Below, piece after piece: positions 24,876 to 33,794 of a DNA stretch of 64,000 bases (position 1 is its first letter; every line of letters begins with the position of its first letter). The notes below the pieces were generated by a model, which made no database searches, had not been told where the DNA came from, and was given only the letters and a program-made list of their open reading frames with translations. The stretch spans positions 1,240,001 through 1,304,000 of the forward strand of contig NZ_JABUQZ010000001.1 of assembly GCF_013342145.1 (NCBI RefSeq), written 5' to 3'. A program made the translations under genes and the position numbers. This DNA is from Haloterrigena gelatinilytica. GTDB taxonomy: Archaea > Halobacteriota > Halobacteria > Halobacteriales > Natrialbaceae.

Positions 24876-25970
24876 ATGACCCCGACCACCAACTCCCGAC
24901 GACGGTTCCTGCAAACGGCCGGTGGGGCGACCGCGCTGGCGATCGCCGGTTGTCTCGACGGACTGTCTAACGACGGCGAGCAGAACGCACAGGGCACCGA
25001 TACCGAGACGGACGAGGAGGGGGAGCCGGCGGCGGTCGAGTCCGTCGACGTCGATCGGATCGCTCGCGATCCGACGGCTATCCCCGATCCGGTCGACTGG
25101 AACGAACCTCGCGAGCACGACGTCACGGTTCGAACCGAGCGGGTGACCGCCGAGATCGAACCGGGCGTCGCCTTCGAGTACATGACCTTCGAGGGGCAGG
25201 TTCCCGGTCCGATGCTGCGGGTCCGCCGCGGCGACCGGGTGAACCTCACGTTCGAGGTCCCCGACGACCTGAACGTCACGAACCACAACATGGATTTCCA
25301 CGCGGTTTACGGACCGGGCGCCGACGCGACGACGATCAGCCCCGGCGACGATCCCGCGCAGCTCAGCTTCAGCGCCGAGTACCCGGGCGTGTTCATCTAC
25401 CACTGTGCGATTCCGAACATGGATCAGCACATCAGCGCCGGGATGTTCGGCTCGATCCTCGTCGAGCCCGAGGACGGCCTTCCGGAGGTCGACCGGGAGT
25501 TCTACCTCGGCCAGCACGAGATCTACACCGACGGCGACGTCGGCGAGGAGGGACACCACGGCTTCGACTTCGACGCGATGCTGGCCGAGCAGCCCACGTA
25601 CGTCGTCTTCAACGGGCAGGCCTACGGGTTCACCGAAGACGGCGTCGGGCCGATGCACGCCGAAGTCGGCGAAACCGCCCGCGTCTACTTCGCCAACGGC
25701 GGGCCGAACCTACTGAGTTCGTGGCACCCGATCGGCAACGTCTGGAGTCGGTTCTACCGCGACGGCGGTTTCCTGACCGAGCCCGATCGCAACATCGAGA
25801 CGGCGCCCGTGGCGCCGGGGACGACCGCCGCGGCCGAGATGGAGTTCCCCGTCCCGGGACCGGTTAAGATCGTCGACCACGCGCTCACCCGCGCGGCTCG
25901 GCGGGGTGCGCTCGCGGTCATCGACGTCGACGGCGAGGCGGATCCCGAGATCTACGATCCGAATCCGTGA
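24876..25970 (+). CDS. nirK: Copper-containing nitrite reductase (NO-forming)
   Basis: The enzyme reduces nitrite to nitric oxide in denitrification, outside the membrane. The 364-aa protein has a Tat signal (SRRRFLQTAGG) and a lipobox with Cys26. Two cupredoxin domains follow with the copper ligands and catalytic residues in place: His137, Asp140, His142 (NHNMDFHA), His176-Cys177 (YHC), His185, Met190, and in the second domain His284 (SWHPIG) and His335 (VDHALTRA). No other denitrification gene is in the window. An inverted repeat GTTC-N7-GAAC (24837-24851) overlaps the promoter, and a palindrome CTGTA-CCCC-TACAG sits at 24790-24803. A small bat-type HTH gene follows downstream. Confidence 0.93.
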   Translation: MTPTTNSRRRFLQTAGGATALAIAGCLDGLSNDGEQNAQGTDTETDEEGEPAAVESVDVDRIARDPTAIPDPVDWNEPREHDVTVRTERVTAEIEPGVAFEYMTFEGQVPGPMLRVRRGDRVNLTFEVPDDLNVTNHNMDFHAVYGPGADATTISPGDDPAQLSFSAEYPGVFIYHCAIPNMDQHISAGMFGSILVEPEDGLPEVDREFYLGQHEIYTDGDVGEEGHHGFDFDAMLAEQPTYVVFNGQAYGFTEDGVGPMHAEVGETARVYFANGGPNLLSSWHPIGNVWSRFYRDGGFLTEPDRNIETAPVAPGTTAAAEMEFPVPGPVKIVDHALTRAARRGALAVIDVDGEADPEIYDPNP

Positions 25971-26115
25971 GAATCGATCTTCGAAGACCGACGTACGACG
26001 GGTGATCGGTCCCCGTTTCCAGCGCAGTTAGAACGATGCAAATCGAAACAAACACCCCCGTCCCAGTGTCCGGTATCGGCGAGAAACCCGGGGCCGATCA
26101 ACGCGCTGTCCGCCC

Positions 26116-26520
26116 ATGAGGAACGATACCGACGGCAACCGGATCCGAGTCACGGTGACCGTGACCGAGGACGATTCGATCGAACAGCTCGTCGACTGCG
26201 TCGAGGACGTGGTCGACGCTCGCATCGTCGACGCACCCGGCTCGAGTCGCCGCCCGACGACGCTCCGAATCGACGTCCGGGACGTGACGCCGAAACAGTG
26301 GGAAGCGCTCGAGGTCGCCGTCGAGCAGGGATACTTCGACTGCCCTCGAGAGACGGATCTCGAGACGCTCGCGGCGACGCTTTCGATCTCGAAGTCGGCG
26401 GTCTCCCAGCGGCTTCGCGCGGCCGAGTCGACGCTCCTCCGCGCGATCGTCGAGGCGACTCGAGCCTCCGGACCGCACGACGTCGACACCGGGGCCGAAC
26501 CGGAACCCGAAACGCGATAG
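26116..26520 (+). CDS. Bat-type HTH regulator (134 aa)
   Basis: Residues about 55-115 are the HTH_10 domain of the bacterio-opsin-activator family (VTPKQWEALEVAVEQGYFDCPRETDLETLAATLSISKSAVSQRLRAAESTLL). The N-terminal ~55 residues (IRVTVTVTEDDSIEQLVDCVEDVVDARIVDAP) form a small beta-alpha domain. It lacks the PAS/GAF sensor part found in larger family members. It lies 145 nt after nirK on the same strand and could regulate it, but nothing in the sequence proves this. Confidence 0.8.
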   Translation: MRNDTDGNRIRVTVTVTEDDSIEQLVDCVEDVVDARIVDAPGSSRRPTTLRIDVRDVTPKQWEALEVAVEQGYFDCPRETDLETLAATLSISKSAVSQRLRAAESTLLRAIVEATRASGPHDVDTGAEPEPETR

Positions 26521-26531
26521 CCGGCCGAGCG

Positions 26532-26735
26532 TTACTTCGCGGTCACGGCGCCCGCTTTGACGACCAGCAGAACTCGCCGAATCAACCGTCGGCGCTCGCG
26601 AAGGTCGGGAACGTCCGTCGGTCGCTCGACGGTCGTCGTCTCCTCCTCGCGCTTGCCCGGCCCGTACTGGGCTACGTGTCGGTGGATCCAGCGCCCTCCG
26701 CGAGTATGTACATCTTTTATCCTGGGAGATCTCAC
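26532..26735 (-). CDS. Doubtful small basic protein (67 aa)
   Basis: The frame has haloarchaeal-type codon usage and a basic C-terminus (RERRRLIRRVLLVVKAGAVTAK), but its only start is a GTG inside the promoter of the divergent thiolase gene, and no family is recognised. It may be a real small gene or noise. It is listed so that the stretch between the HTH and thiolase genes is accounted for. Confidence 0.25.
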   Translation of the reverse strand: MRSPRIKDVHTRGGRWIHRHVAQYGPGKREEETTTVERPTDVPDLRERRRLIRRVLLVVKAGAVTAK

Positions 26736-26743
26736 CCACGTGT

Positions 26744-27922
26744 ATGCGAGACGCCTATCTCGTCGGCGCGGGGCAGTCGGACTACGGGGCGTTCCCCGAG
26801 GAGAGCTACCGGTCCCTGTTCCGGACGGCGTTCGAAGCGGCGACGGAGAGCGTACCGAACGGGATCGACGGCGAGGAAATCGACGAGGCCTTCGTCGGCC
26901 ACCTGGGGGTCGGCGGTCGACAGCTCGGCCTCTCGGGGCCCGCGGTCACCGAACACGTCGGCCTCGGCGGGGTCCCCTGTACGCGCGTCGAGAACGCCTG
27001 CGCGGCCAGCGGCTTCGCCGTTCGCCAGGCCGTCCAGGCGGTCAAGTCGGGGATGGCCGACGTCGTGCTGGCCGGCGGCTTCGAGGTCATGTCCGACACG
27101 AGCTCCGACGCGACGAAGTACTGGCTCGGCGTCTCCGGCGAAACGGAGTGGGAACGACTCTCCGGGACGACCTTCTCGGGCGTCTACGCCCAGATGGCTT
27201 CCGTCCACATGGAGCGGTACGGTACCACCCGCGAACAGCTCTCTCGAGTGGCCGTCAAGAACCACGCGAACGGCGCGAAGAACCCCCACGCTCAATTGGG
27301 GTTCGAGTGCTCGCTCGAGGACGCCGAGTCCGCGCCGGTCGTCGCGGACCCCCTGAACCTCTATCACTGCTGTCCGACCTCCGACGGCGCGGCCTGCGCC
27401 CTCATCGTCAGCGAGGACGTGGTAGACGACTACACGTCGGACCCGATCCGGATCGCCGGCGTCGGCGCGGGCAGCGACGACGTCGGGCTCTTCCAGCGCG
27501 ACACCTACACCGGCGTCCCCGCGAGCCAACGCGCCGGCGAACGGGCCTACGAGATGGCCGGCGTCGAGCCGAACGACCTCGACTTCGCGGAGGTCCACGA
27601 CTGCTTCGCCATCGCCGAACTGCTGGCCTACGAGGATCTGGGCTTCTGCGAGCGCGGCGAGGCCGGCGACCTGATCGAGTCCGGTGCGACCGAACTCGGC
27701 GGCGAGCTCCCCGTCAACACCTCCGGCGGCCTCAAGTCCAAGGGCCACCCCATCGGCGCGACCGGCGCCGGACAGGTCGTCGAGGCGTTCAAACAGCTCT
27801 CCGGGAAGGCGGGCGAGCGGCAGGTCGAGAACCCGACCCGCGGCCTGACCCACAACGTCGGCGGCAGCGGTGGTGCGGCCGTCGTTCACGTGTTTGAGAA
27901 AGAACAGGAGGTGAGCGCCTGA
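26744..27922 (+). CDS. Thiolase family protein (acetyl-CoA acyltransferase type)
   Basis: This archaeal thiolase (392 aa) has nucleophile Cys86 in RVENACAASGFA, the base-bearing EVHDCFAIAE, and SGGLKSKGHPIGATGAGQ near the C-terminus. In archaea such thiolases form a complex with an OB-fold zinc protein and HMG-CoA synthase, channelling acetoacetyl-CoA to the mevalonate pathway. Here the downstream gene fuses the latter two. A TTTTATCC element about 27 nt before the ATG marks a leaderless promoter. The stop overlaps the next ATG (TGATG), so the pair is coupled. The substrate could instead be a longer acyl chain. Confidence 0.88.
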   Translation: MRDAYLVGAGQSDYGAFPEESYRSLFRTAFEAATESVPNGIDGEEIDEAFVGHLGVGGRQLGLSGPAVTEHVGLGGVPCTRVENACAASGFAVRQAVQAVKSGMADVVLAGGFEVMSDTSSDATKYWLGVSGETEWERLSGTTFSGVYAQMASVHMERYGTTREQLSRVAVKNHANGAKNPHAQLGFECSLEDAESAPVVADPLNLYHCCPTSDGAACALIVSEDVVDDYTSDPIRIAGVGAGSDDVGLFQRDTYTGVPASQRAGERAYEMAGVEPNDLDFAEVHDCFAIAELLAYEDLGFCERGEAGDLIESGATELGGELPVNTSGGLKSKGHPIGATGAGQVVEAFKQLSGKAGERQVENPTRGLTHNVGGSGGAAVVHVFEKEQEVSA

Positions 27923-29376
27923 TGACCGCGATCACTGGTGTCGGCGCATACGCGCCGCGGTTCCGCATCACGGCCGAGGCCTTCGAGGAGGCGTGGGGTC
28001 AGTTCCACGCGGCCGGCATCACGGAGAAGGCCGTTCCCGCGGCCGACGAGGACGCGCTGACGATGGGCTACGAGGCCGCCACGCGGGCGCTCGAGGCCGC
28101 CGCCGTCGACCCCTCGAGCGTCGACTGGCTCGCCTTCGCGTCCTCGCGACCGCCGGCGGCCGAGGAGGACCTGACCGCCCGGCTGGGCGCGATGCTCGCC
28201 CTCGACGAAGCGACGACCCGGCAGCTGTTCACCGGCAGCACGCGCGCCGGGACCCGCGCGCTCTGGGCCGGCATGGACGCGATCGGTGCAGACGCGACCG
28301 TCGGGCTCGTCGTCGCGGCCGACGCCCCGAAGGGCGACCCCGACGACGGCGTGGATCACGCCGCGGGCGCCGGCGCCGCCGCGTTCGTCCTCGAGGGCGG
28401 TGCGTCGGAGACACACCGGAGTAGCGGCGACGGGCCCACAGAGATCGTCGACCGCGCCGAGTACGCGACGCCCTACCCCGGCACGCGATTCCGCAACACC
28501 GGCGAGGACGAGACGCAGGGACTGGGCGTCACCCAGTACGACCGTTCGGCGTTCACCGAGACGATCGGCGGGGCCGTCGACGGCCTCGAGACCGATCCGG
28601 AACCCGACGCCGTCGCGATTCAGGCGCCCGACGGCAAACTCCCCTACCGCGCCGCGGGCGCGGCGGGCGTCGGCACCGACGAGATTCAGGCCGCCGCGAC
28701 GGTCCACGAACTGGGCGATCTGGGCGCCGCGAGCGTCCCCGTCTCGCTCGCGACGGCCCTCGAGGACGGCGCCGAGTCCGTTCTCGCGGTCGCCCACGGC
28801 AGCGGCGCGGGCGCGGACGCCTTCGTTGTGGAGTCCAGCGGTGAGGTTCCCGCAGAAACGACCCTCGAGGGCGACGACACGCTCTCCTACGCCGAGTACC
28901 TGCGCCGGCGCGGCGTCGTCACGACCGGCCCGCCGTCGGGCGGCGGCGCCTACGTCAGCGTTCCCTCGTGGCGCCGGTCGATTCCCCAGCGCTACCGCCT
29001 CGAGGCCGGCCGCTGTCCCGACTGCGGCGCGCTCTCGTTCCCACCGGAAGGGGCCTGCACCGATTGCGGGTCGCTCGTGGAGTACGAGCCGGTCGAGCTT
29101 CCCGGTACGGGGACCGTCGAGGCCGTCACGACCATCTCGCAGGGCGGCGCCCCGCCGGAGTTCGCCGAGCAGCAGGCTCGATCGGGCGACTACGCGGCGG
29201 CGATCGTGGCCCTCGAAGACGAGGACGGAACCGAGTCGGTTAGCGTCTCCGCGATGGCCACCGACGCGGCCCCGGAGGCGTTCGCGGTCGGCGAGCGGAT
29301 CGAGACGACGATCCGCCGCATCTACACGCAGGAGGGCGTGACCCGCTACGGGTTCAAGGTTCGGCCCGCGGGGTAG
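27922..29376 (+). CDS. HMG-CoA-synthase-like domain fused to a zinc-ribbon/OB-fold (DUF35) domain
   Basis: Residues 1-330 follow the HMG-CoA synthase/KAS-III-like fold (ITGVGAYAPRFRI, DWLAFASSRPP, GAGAAAFVLE, YRAAGAAGVGTDEIQAAATVHELGDLGAAS). Residues 365-382 are a zinc ribbon (Cys365, 368, 379, 382) followed by an OB-like domain (FRI-type ALS..EPVELPGTGTVEAVTTI), the DUF35 partner of archaeal thiolase. Where archaeal HMG-CoA synthase has the catalytic cysteine (ACKAGT-like), this protein reads FTGSTRAGT, so Thr107 stands in its place. It may be a non-catalytic partner or use another mechanism. A GGAGGTGAG ribosome-binding site precedes the ATG. Confidence 0.85.
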   Translation: MTAITGVGAYAPRFRITAEAFEEAWGQFHAAGITEKAVPAADEDALTMGYEAATRALEAAAVDPSSVDWLAFASSRPPAAEEDLTARLGAMLALDEATTRQLFTGSTRAGTRALWAGMDAIGADATVGLVVAADAPKGDPDDGVDHAAGAGAAAFVLEGGASETHRSSGDGPTEIVDRAEYATPYPGTRFRNTGEDETQGLGVTQYDRSAFTETIGGAVDGLETDPEPDAVAIQAPDGKLPYRAAGAAGVGTDEIQAAATVHELGDLGAASVPVSLATALEDGAESVLAVAHGSGAGADAFVVESSGEVPAETTLEGDDTLSYAEYLRRRGVVTTGPPSGGGAYVSVPSWRRSIPQRYRLEAGRCPDCGALSFPPEGACTDCGSLVEYEPVELPGTGTVEAVTTISQGGAPPEFAEQQARSGDYAAAIVALEDEDGTESVSVSAMATDAAPEAFAVGERIETTIRRIYTQEGVTRYGFKVRPAG

Positions 29377-29486
29377 GCGGTCCTCGAGCCGATTTTCCGG
29401 CTGGGCGGCGCTACGAGGACGCGCGAGCGGGACAATCGAACGGGGCCAACCGGATCGCTGCTCGAGAAAGGGCGGTCGTCGAGGGA

Positions 29487-30680
29487 CTACACGACCAGTG
29501 GAACGAGCATGACCAGCACCTTCGCGTAGATGACCATGAACAGGAGCGCGAAGGGATAGGTTCCGCCGTAGCCGGCGCCGACCTCGTCGGCGCCCGTCGC
29601 GTCGATCGCGGCGGCGAGTCCCTTCGTGTCGGTGTGTCCGCCCGTGATCCCGCCGGCCGCGCTGATCCAGTCCATCTTCCAGACGAAGCGGGTGACGACC
29701 AGTCCGGCGGCGATCGCGAGCAGGCTGTTGAGCGCGGCGGCGGCGACGATCTGAACGCCGTACTGGGAGATCGTCTCGAGGAAGCCGGCGCCGGCGTCGA
29801 GGCCGACGACAGCCAGGAACATCGCGAGCGTGAACGCCCTGATCTCCGAGAGGATCGACGTGTCCATCCGCGTCGTGACCGGCCCGACCTGCCCGAGATA
29901 ACCCAGTCCCAGCGCGGCGATGAGCACGCCGCCCGTCGTCCCGAGCGAGGGGGTGCCGAACGAGCCCATCGGGATCGGAATCGAACCGACGATACCGCCG
30001 ACGGCGATGACGAGCGCGTATCCCATCACGCTGAAGGTGACGCCGGAGCCGTCAGCTTCGACGCCCCCGGACGCGCTCGCGTCGGCGGTCTCGTCCGAAC
30101 CGGTGCTCCCGACGTCGTCGGCGAACCGCTCCTTTTCGGCGCCGAGATCGAGGTCGGCCACGGCCGGGTACAACTGCTGGAACATGACGATGAGCAGGAC
30201 GCCGACGACGTAGCCGACGGAGTGGCCGATCTGGTACTCCGAACGGGCCGCTTCGGGGAGGGCTTCGACCGCCGAACCCAGCCCGGGGCTGCTCGTCAGC
30301 GCCCCGGAGAACGACCCCATGATCAGCGGCGTCGACGCGTCGCTGAACAGGTACTGGGTCCAGACGTAGGTGCCGCCCAGCGCGACGGTGGTCATGATCG
30401 CGCCGAGGGCGATGAAGTGCAGCCCGTAGGTCGCGATCGTGCTCTTGATGTCCTGTGCGGCGATCAGGCCGACCGCCGCGACGAACAGCGCGAGCGTGAG
30501 CGTGCTGTAGGCGCCGGGGACCGACAGGCCGAGGTGGCCGAGCACGAGGCCCGCGAACAGCGGCCCCGCGACGCCGAGTTTGATCCCGCCGGCGCTGAGA
30601 CGGCCGATTCCCATGCCGACGACGACCGCCAAGAACAGGACGAACAGGTCGTTCCCGATGACGGTCTCCACGAACGTCAT
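29487..30680 (-). CDS. Aspartate:alanine exchanger (AAEx) family transporter
   Basis: A 397-aa protein of about 10-12 helices with two related halves. The half-site motifs GALTSSPGLGSAVEAL (about residues 127-142) and ITGGHTDTKGLAAAI match the AAEx family GxxTxTPGL-type motifs, with a partial change (GGHTDTKGL) in the second. The halves are separated by an acidic cytosolic linker (about residues 180-215) without the TrkA_C domains of bacterial AspT-like proteins. Family members exchange amino acids or dicarboxylates; the substrate here is unknown. The start is the first ATG at 30680. Confidence 0.75.
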   Translation of the reverse strand: MTFVETVIGNDLFVLFLAVVVGMGIGRLSAGGIKLGVAGPLFAGLVLGHLGLSVPGAYSTLTLALFVAAVGLIAAQDIKSTIATYGLHFIALGAIMTTVALGGTYVWTQYLFSDASTPLIMGSFSGALTSSPGLGSAVEALPEAARSEYQIGHSVGYVVGVLLIVMFQQLYPAVADLDLGAEKERFADDVGSTGSDETADASASGGVEADGSGVTFSVMGYALVIAVGGIVGSIPIPMGSFGTPSLGTTGGVLIAALGLGYLGQVGPVTTRMDTSILSEIRAFTLAMFLAVVGLDAGAGFLETISQYGVQIVAAAALNSLLAIAAGLVVTRFVWKMDWISAAGGITGGHTDTKGLAAAIDATGADEVGAGYGGTYPFALLFMVIYAKVLVMLVPLVV

Positions 30681-30977
30681 CGTCGATCCCTCCGGTCGCG
30701 CCGTCCGCCGGACGTCTGGAGGGGCCGATATATACCCCTACTGATATCCGGTATGACTCGTCGTATTCTCATAGCTAGTCGTTCGAATGTCGCCTACATA
30801 ACCGACCGTCTCGCTCCCAGATTCGTGTAACGAGCGGACCCCGGTTTGCAGTTTTCGTGCTGTCCGAATTCTTATACAGGTGGGTAGATTGTTTTCTTCA
30901 GAGATGACAGCTCGGACGCTGTCGATATTCGTGCGACGAGAAGCGAGTCGGAACGGACCCGGTCCGCGGCCGAGCGA

Positions 30978-31976
30978 TCAGTCTCCGGTCAGCGCTTCGC
31001 TCGCGGGCGCGAACTCGATCGTCTGTCCGCGGCCCTCGCGCTCGGCGCGCTCGTAGAGCATGTGCGCCGCGGCGACGGTCTCGATGCCCGTCCCGCCGCT
31101 GTCGAAGAGCGTAATCTCGTCGTCGTCGGTCCGACCGGGCTCGTTCCCGGCCACGATCTCGCCTAGTTCCGCGTGGATGTCCCCCTCCGTTACCGCGCCC
31201 TCCTGGACGGCCAGCATGAACTCCCCGGAGTCGAACGTCGCGCGCTCTCGCAGGTCGGGGACGTAGGTCGCCCGCTCGACCGTCCGCGTGTCCACCTCGC
31301 GCTTGTCCGGCGAGTACTGGCCCATCGCCGTCACGTGGGTGCCAGGCTCTAAGTCGTCGCCGTCGAAGACCGGCTCGCCGGCTTTCGTCGCCGTGATGAC
31401 GACGTCTGCGCCGGTGACCGCGGCCTCACTCGAGTCGACCGCGTGAACGTCGGCCTCGAGGTCCGCGTCGAAGTCGGCGGCGAAGGACTCGCGGCTCTCG
31501 GGGGTCGGAGAGTAGACGCGAACCTCGGCGAAGTCGCGGACGGTCGCCGTCGCGCGCAGTTGGCCCCGCGCCTGCGCGCCGCTGCCGATGACGGCGAGGA
31601 CGGTCGCGTCCTCGCGCGCGAGTTCGTCGACCGCGACGGCGCCCGCCGCGCCGGTCTTGTGGGGGTTCATGCTGGCGCCGTCGAGCAGGGCGAGCGGCGC
31701 GCCGCTGTCGGCGTCGAACAGCGGCGTCATGAACCACGCGTCTCCGGCGCCGAAGCCGGCGCTGTACATGTAGCCGCCCATCGCCCCGTTCTCGGGGAGG
31801 ACGGCGGCGTAGCTCGTCAGCATCCCCTCGGGATCGGCGCGGAAGAACTTCGACCGCGGCTGGGCCGGCGCGCCCTCGCCGCGCTGGCGGTAACCCTCGC
31901 GGACGGCGTCGACGTAGTCGGCGGGCGTTGCGAGGTCGGCCACGTCGTCACTCGAGAGAAACGAGGTCGCAGTCAT
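30978..31976 (-). CDS. Ornithine cyclodeaminase/mu-crystallin family NAD(P)-dependent enzyme
   Basis: The 332-aa protein has the conserved SMNPHKTGAAGAVAVDEL segment, then a Rossmann motif VIGSGAQARGQL near residue 128, and ADVVITATKAGEPVF. In this family the enzyme is ornithine cyclodeaminase, archaeal alanine dehydrogenase, or an imine/ketimine reductase; sequence alone does not decide. It lies alone, with the small membrane protein gene upstream on the same strand. Upstream of its stop, 30681-30977 holds no convincing gene, though a CTTATAC box on the plus strand near 30871 precedes a short ATG frame. Confidence 0.87.
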   Translation of the reverse strand: MTATSFLSSDDVADLATPADYVDAVREGYRQRGEGAPAQPRSKFFRADPEGMLTSYAAVLPENGAMGGYMYSAGFGAGDAWFMTPLFDADSGAPLALLDGASMNPHKTGAAGAVAVDELAREDATVLAVIGSGAQARGQLRATATVRDFAEVRVYSPTPESRESFAADFDADLEADVHAVDSSEAAVTGADVVITATKAGEPVFDGDDLEPGTHVTAMGQYSPDKREVDTRTVERATYVPDLRERATFDSGEFMLAVQEGAVTEGDIHAELGEIVAGNEPGRTDDDEITLFDSGGTGIETVAAAHMLYERAEREGRGQTIEFAPASEALTGD

Positions 31977-32028
31977 GAACGAAAACGGAACGCGAGCGGA
32001 GATAAAAACCGGGGAGACGAGACGGAGA

Positions 32029-32244
32029 TCAGTCGGCGTTCATCGGCGGCCGCGTGGACTTGGGTTCGTCCGCACCGTCTGCGGGCGTGTTGACGAACAT
32101 CGCGTGCCCGATGATCGCCATCGCGACGAACGCGCCGACAGGCACCGCAGCCGTCAACGAGAGTCCCACGAGCGTGAGGGCTGCGGTGATGCCGAGCAGT
32201 GCGACTGGGATGAGGCCGAGAACAATGTCGTAATATCCAGTCAT
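32029..32244 (-). CDS. Small two-helix membrane protein (71 aa)
   Basis: The protein (MTGYYDIVLGLIPVALLGITAALTLVG, then AAVPVGAFVAMAIIGHAMFV) has two membrane helices and a short polar C-terminus. A CTTATATG element centred about 31 nt before the ATG at 32244 supports the start with a very short leader. Small haloarchaeal proteins of this shape are common and have no known function. It is 52 nt upstream of the ornithine-cyclodeaminase-like gene. Confidence 0.7.
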   Translation of the reverse strand: MTGYYDIVLGLIPVALLGITAALTLVGLSLTAAVPVGAFVAMAIIGHAMFVNTPADGADEPKSTRPPMNAD

Positions 32245-32896
32245 AATCTATACTATCATATGAGGAATAGGCATATAAGCGTTTTCCATAATTAGCCGAT
32301 ACTGGATCCATTTCTCATTCGTATATAGCGCAGTGGATTTCTATAACTTATGAGCGCATTATCGGCGCTCTTGAGATCGGTAGTTTGGCCGCATTCGCGA
32401 CTAGTTACGATAACATATATTATATGATTTCGACATCCGACGTTGTTAATCGCAGGACGTAATCGGGACTTTGAACTAATCGAAGCGGTTCACACCACAT
32501 ACCATATGTAATTATCGTCCATTGTGTTATTCTCCATCCCGGGACAGTTTATCCCGTTCGTGATAAGTCACGGAACCGACCGGCCGAAACGGAACCTGCA
32601 GACGGTGACCCACTGGCGGTAATCGAAGACGGTCGTCGTATTCGATACGCCCGACCGATCGGTCGACGACGGCCGGTTCGCGGTACGACGGAAAACACGG
32701 AGTACGCGACCTGCAGTGATCCGATGCCAGCGAAATCACGTCGGAGACCGAACGAACAGCCCCGGTCGCCGAGCGAGAGAATAACTCGTTTCGTCGTCGT
32801 CAGACTCCGGATGGTCGCGAATCGAATCCTCGAAACGAAGCGAATCGACGCGACCGACTCGTCAGGACCGCACCAGTTGCGTCACGCCCAGTTGCG
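32245..32896. other. Gene-free, AT-richer stretch of about 650 nt
   Basis: No supported gene was found. The left 300 nt are clearly richer in A+T than the window. They hold a short hairpin GAGCGC-ATTATCG-GCGCTC (32352-32370) and runs such as ATATATTATATG. A frame at 32527-32739 has a GTG start and unbiased third positions, so I rejected it. A 15-bp unit, CCAGTTGCGTCACGC, is duplicated in tandem at 32873-32902, across the stop codon of the next gene. A small RNA or a decayed element is possible but not shown. Confidence 0.6.
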
Positions 32897-33097
32897 TCAC
32901 GCGTTGTTCATCCGCTTGCTCTCGCGGTTGCCACAGCGCGAGCACTCGCGGACGCGGTAGGGTTCGCGAGAGTACTGAGCGGTTTCGTCGTCGTCGCCCT
33001 CGGTTATCAGTTGGATCGAAACCTCGTGGAGCGTATCGGTTCCGCAGACCGCACACGGTTCGGTCATCCCGTCTGATACGCCGTTCGTCGTTGCCAT
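32897..33097 (-). CDS. Small zinc-ribbon protein, DUF7835-like (66 aa)
   Basis: The Cys pairs CAVCG (about residues 15-19) and CSRCG (about 52-56) enclose a string typical of this haloarchaeal family (EVSIQLITEGDDDETAQYSREPYRVRE). The protein is predicted to be a zinc beta-ribbon; its role is unknown. A GATATATG box is centred 27 nt upstream of the ATG at 33097, so it is probably leaderless. The stop codon lies inside a 15-bp tandem duplication (32873-32902). Confidence 0.75.
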   Translation of the reverse strand: MATTNGVSDGMTEPCAVCGTDTLHEVSIQLITEGDDDETAQYSREPYRVRECSRCGNRESKRMNNA

Positions 33098-33382
33098 ATA
33101 CGGACCTTACACTGCACCCCCATATATCGTCGACAGCGACTGCGGATCGGGAGAAGGGGTATATATAGGTATTTTCGCAAATTGAAGACGCGACGTGACG
33201 CTCGCGGTGACAATTCGAGACGAATCGGACTCGGTCACTTCGTCGGCGATAACGACGCTTTTGTGACCGTCTCGCGCCGTTCTCGAGAGGTGACGATGAC
33301 CGGACGATACGATATATCAGCGTCGAAGACACTCTCTACTACTCGGAAAACATTTAGCAATGAATCTCCAAAGCGGTCACGT

Positions 33383-33733
33383 ATGGACGACGAATCCTCC
33401 ATCGAGGAGATTCTCAATACGATCGGGGACGAGCACGCCCGGACCGTCCTCGCCTCGATCAGCCGCGAACCCGGCTCCGCGAAGGAGCTGTCCGAACGGC
33501 TCGATCTCTCCCAACCGACGATCTATCGCCGCCTCGAGCTCCTCGAAGCGAACGATCTCATCGAGTACCGCACCCTCGTCGCGGACGACGGGAACCACTA
33601 CAAGGAGTACACGTGTAACTTCAACAGCACGGTCATCTCGCTCGACGACGACGAGTACGACGTTCGTATCTTCCGGGAGGAGAACCTTCCCGACCGGTTT
33701 TCCCAGCTCTGGGACGAACTCGGCGTGAAATAG
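33383..33733 (+). CDS. ArsR-like winged-helix regulator (116 aa)
   Basis: The protein opens with IEEILNTIGDEHARTVLASISREPGSAKELSERLDLSQPTIYRRLELLEANDLIEYRT, a canonical HTH_20/ArsR winged helix. A short C-terminal part (NHYKEYTCNFNSTVISLDDDEYDVRIF) follows. ATG 33383 is preferred over upstream in-frame starts, since a CATTTAGC element lies about 29 nt before it. It is followed after 61 nt by a DUF7521-type membrane protein; such pairs are common in haloarchaea, and the membrane protein is probably its signalling partner. The signal and targets are unknown. Confidence 0.82.
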   Translation: MDDESSIEEILNTIGDEHARTVLASISREPGSAKELSERLDLSQPTIYRRLELLEANDLIEYRTLVADDGNHYKEYTCNFNSTVISLDDDEYDVRIFREENLPDRFSQLWDELGVK

Positions 33734-33794
33734 TGACTCGAGACAGCATGACAGGAGACACAGCGACATCCACTCGGCACGCCGGTGAGACACG

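Noticed and set aside
30904..31056. A short frame after a CTTATAC box upstream of the ornithine-cyclodeaminase-like gene
   Set aside because: It runs into the 3' end of the neighbouring gene and has no gene-like sequence; the box may belong to an unrelated transcript.
32527..32739. A 70-codon frame on the minus strand in the gene-free patch
   Set aside because: Its start is GTG, third positions show no coding bias and no family is recognised.
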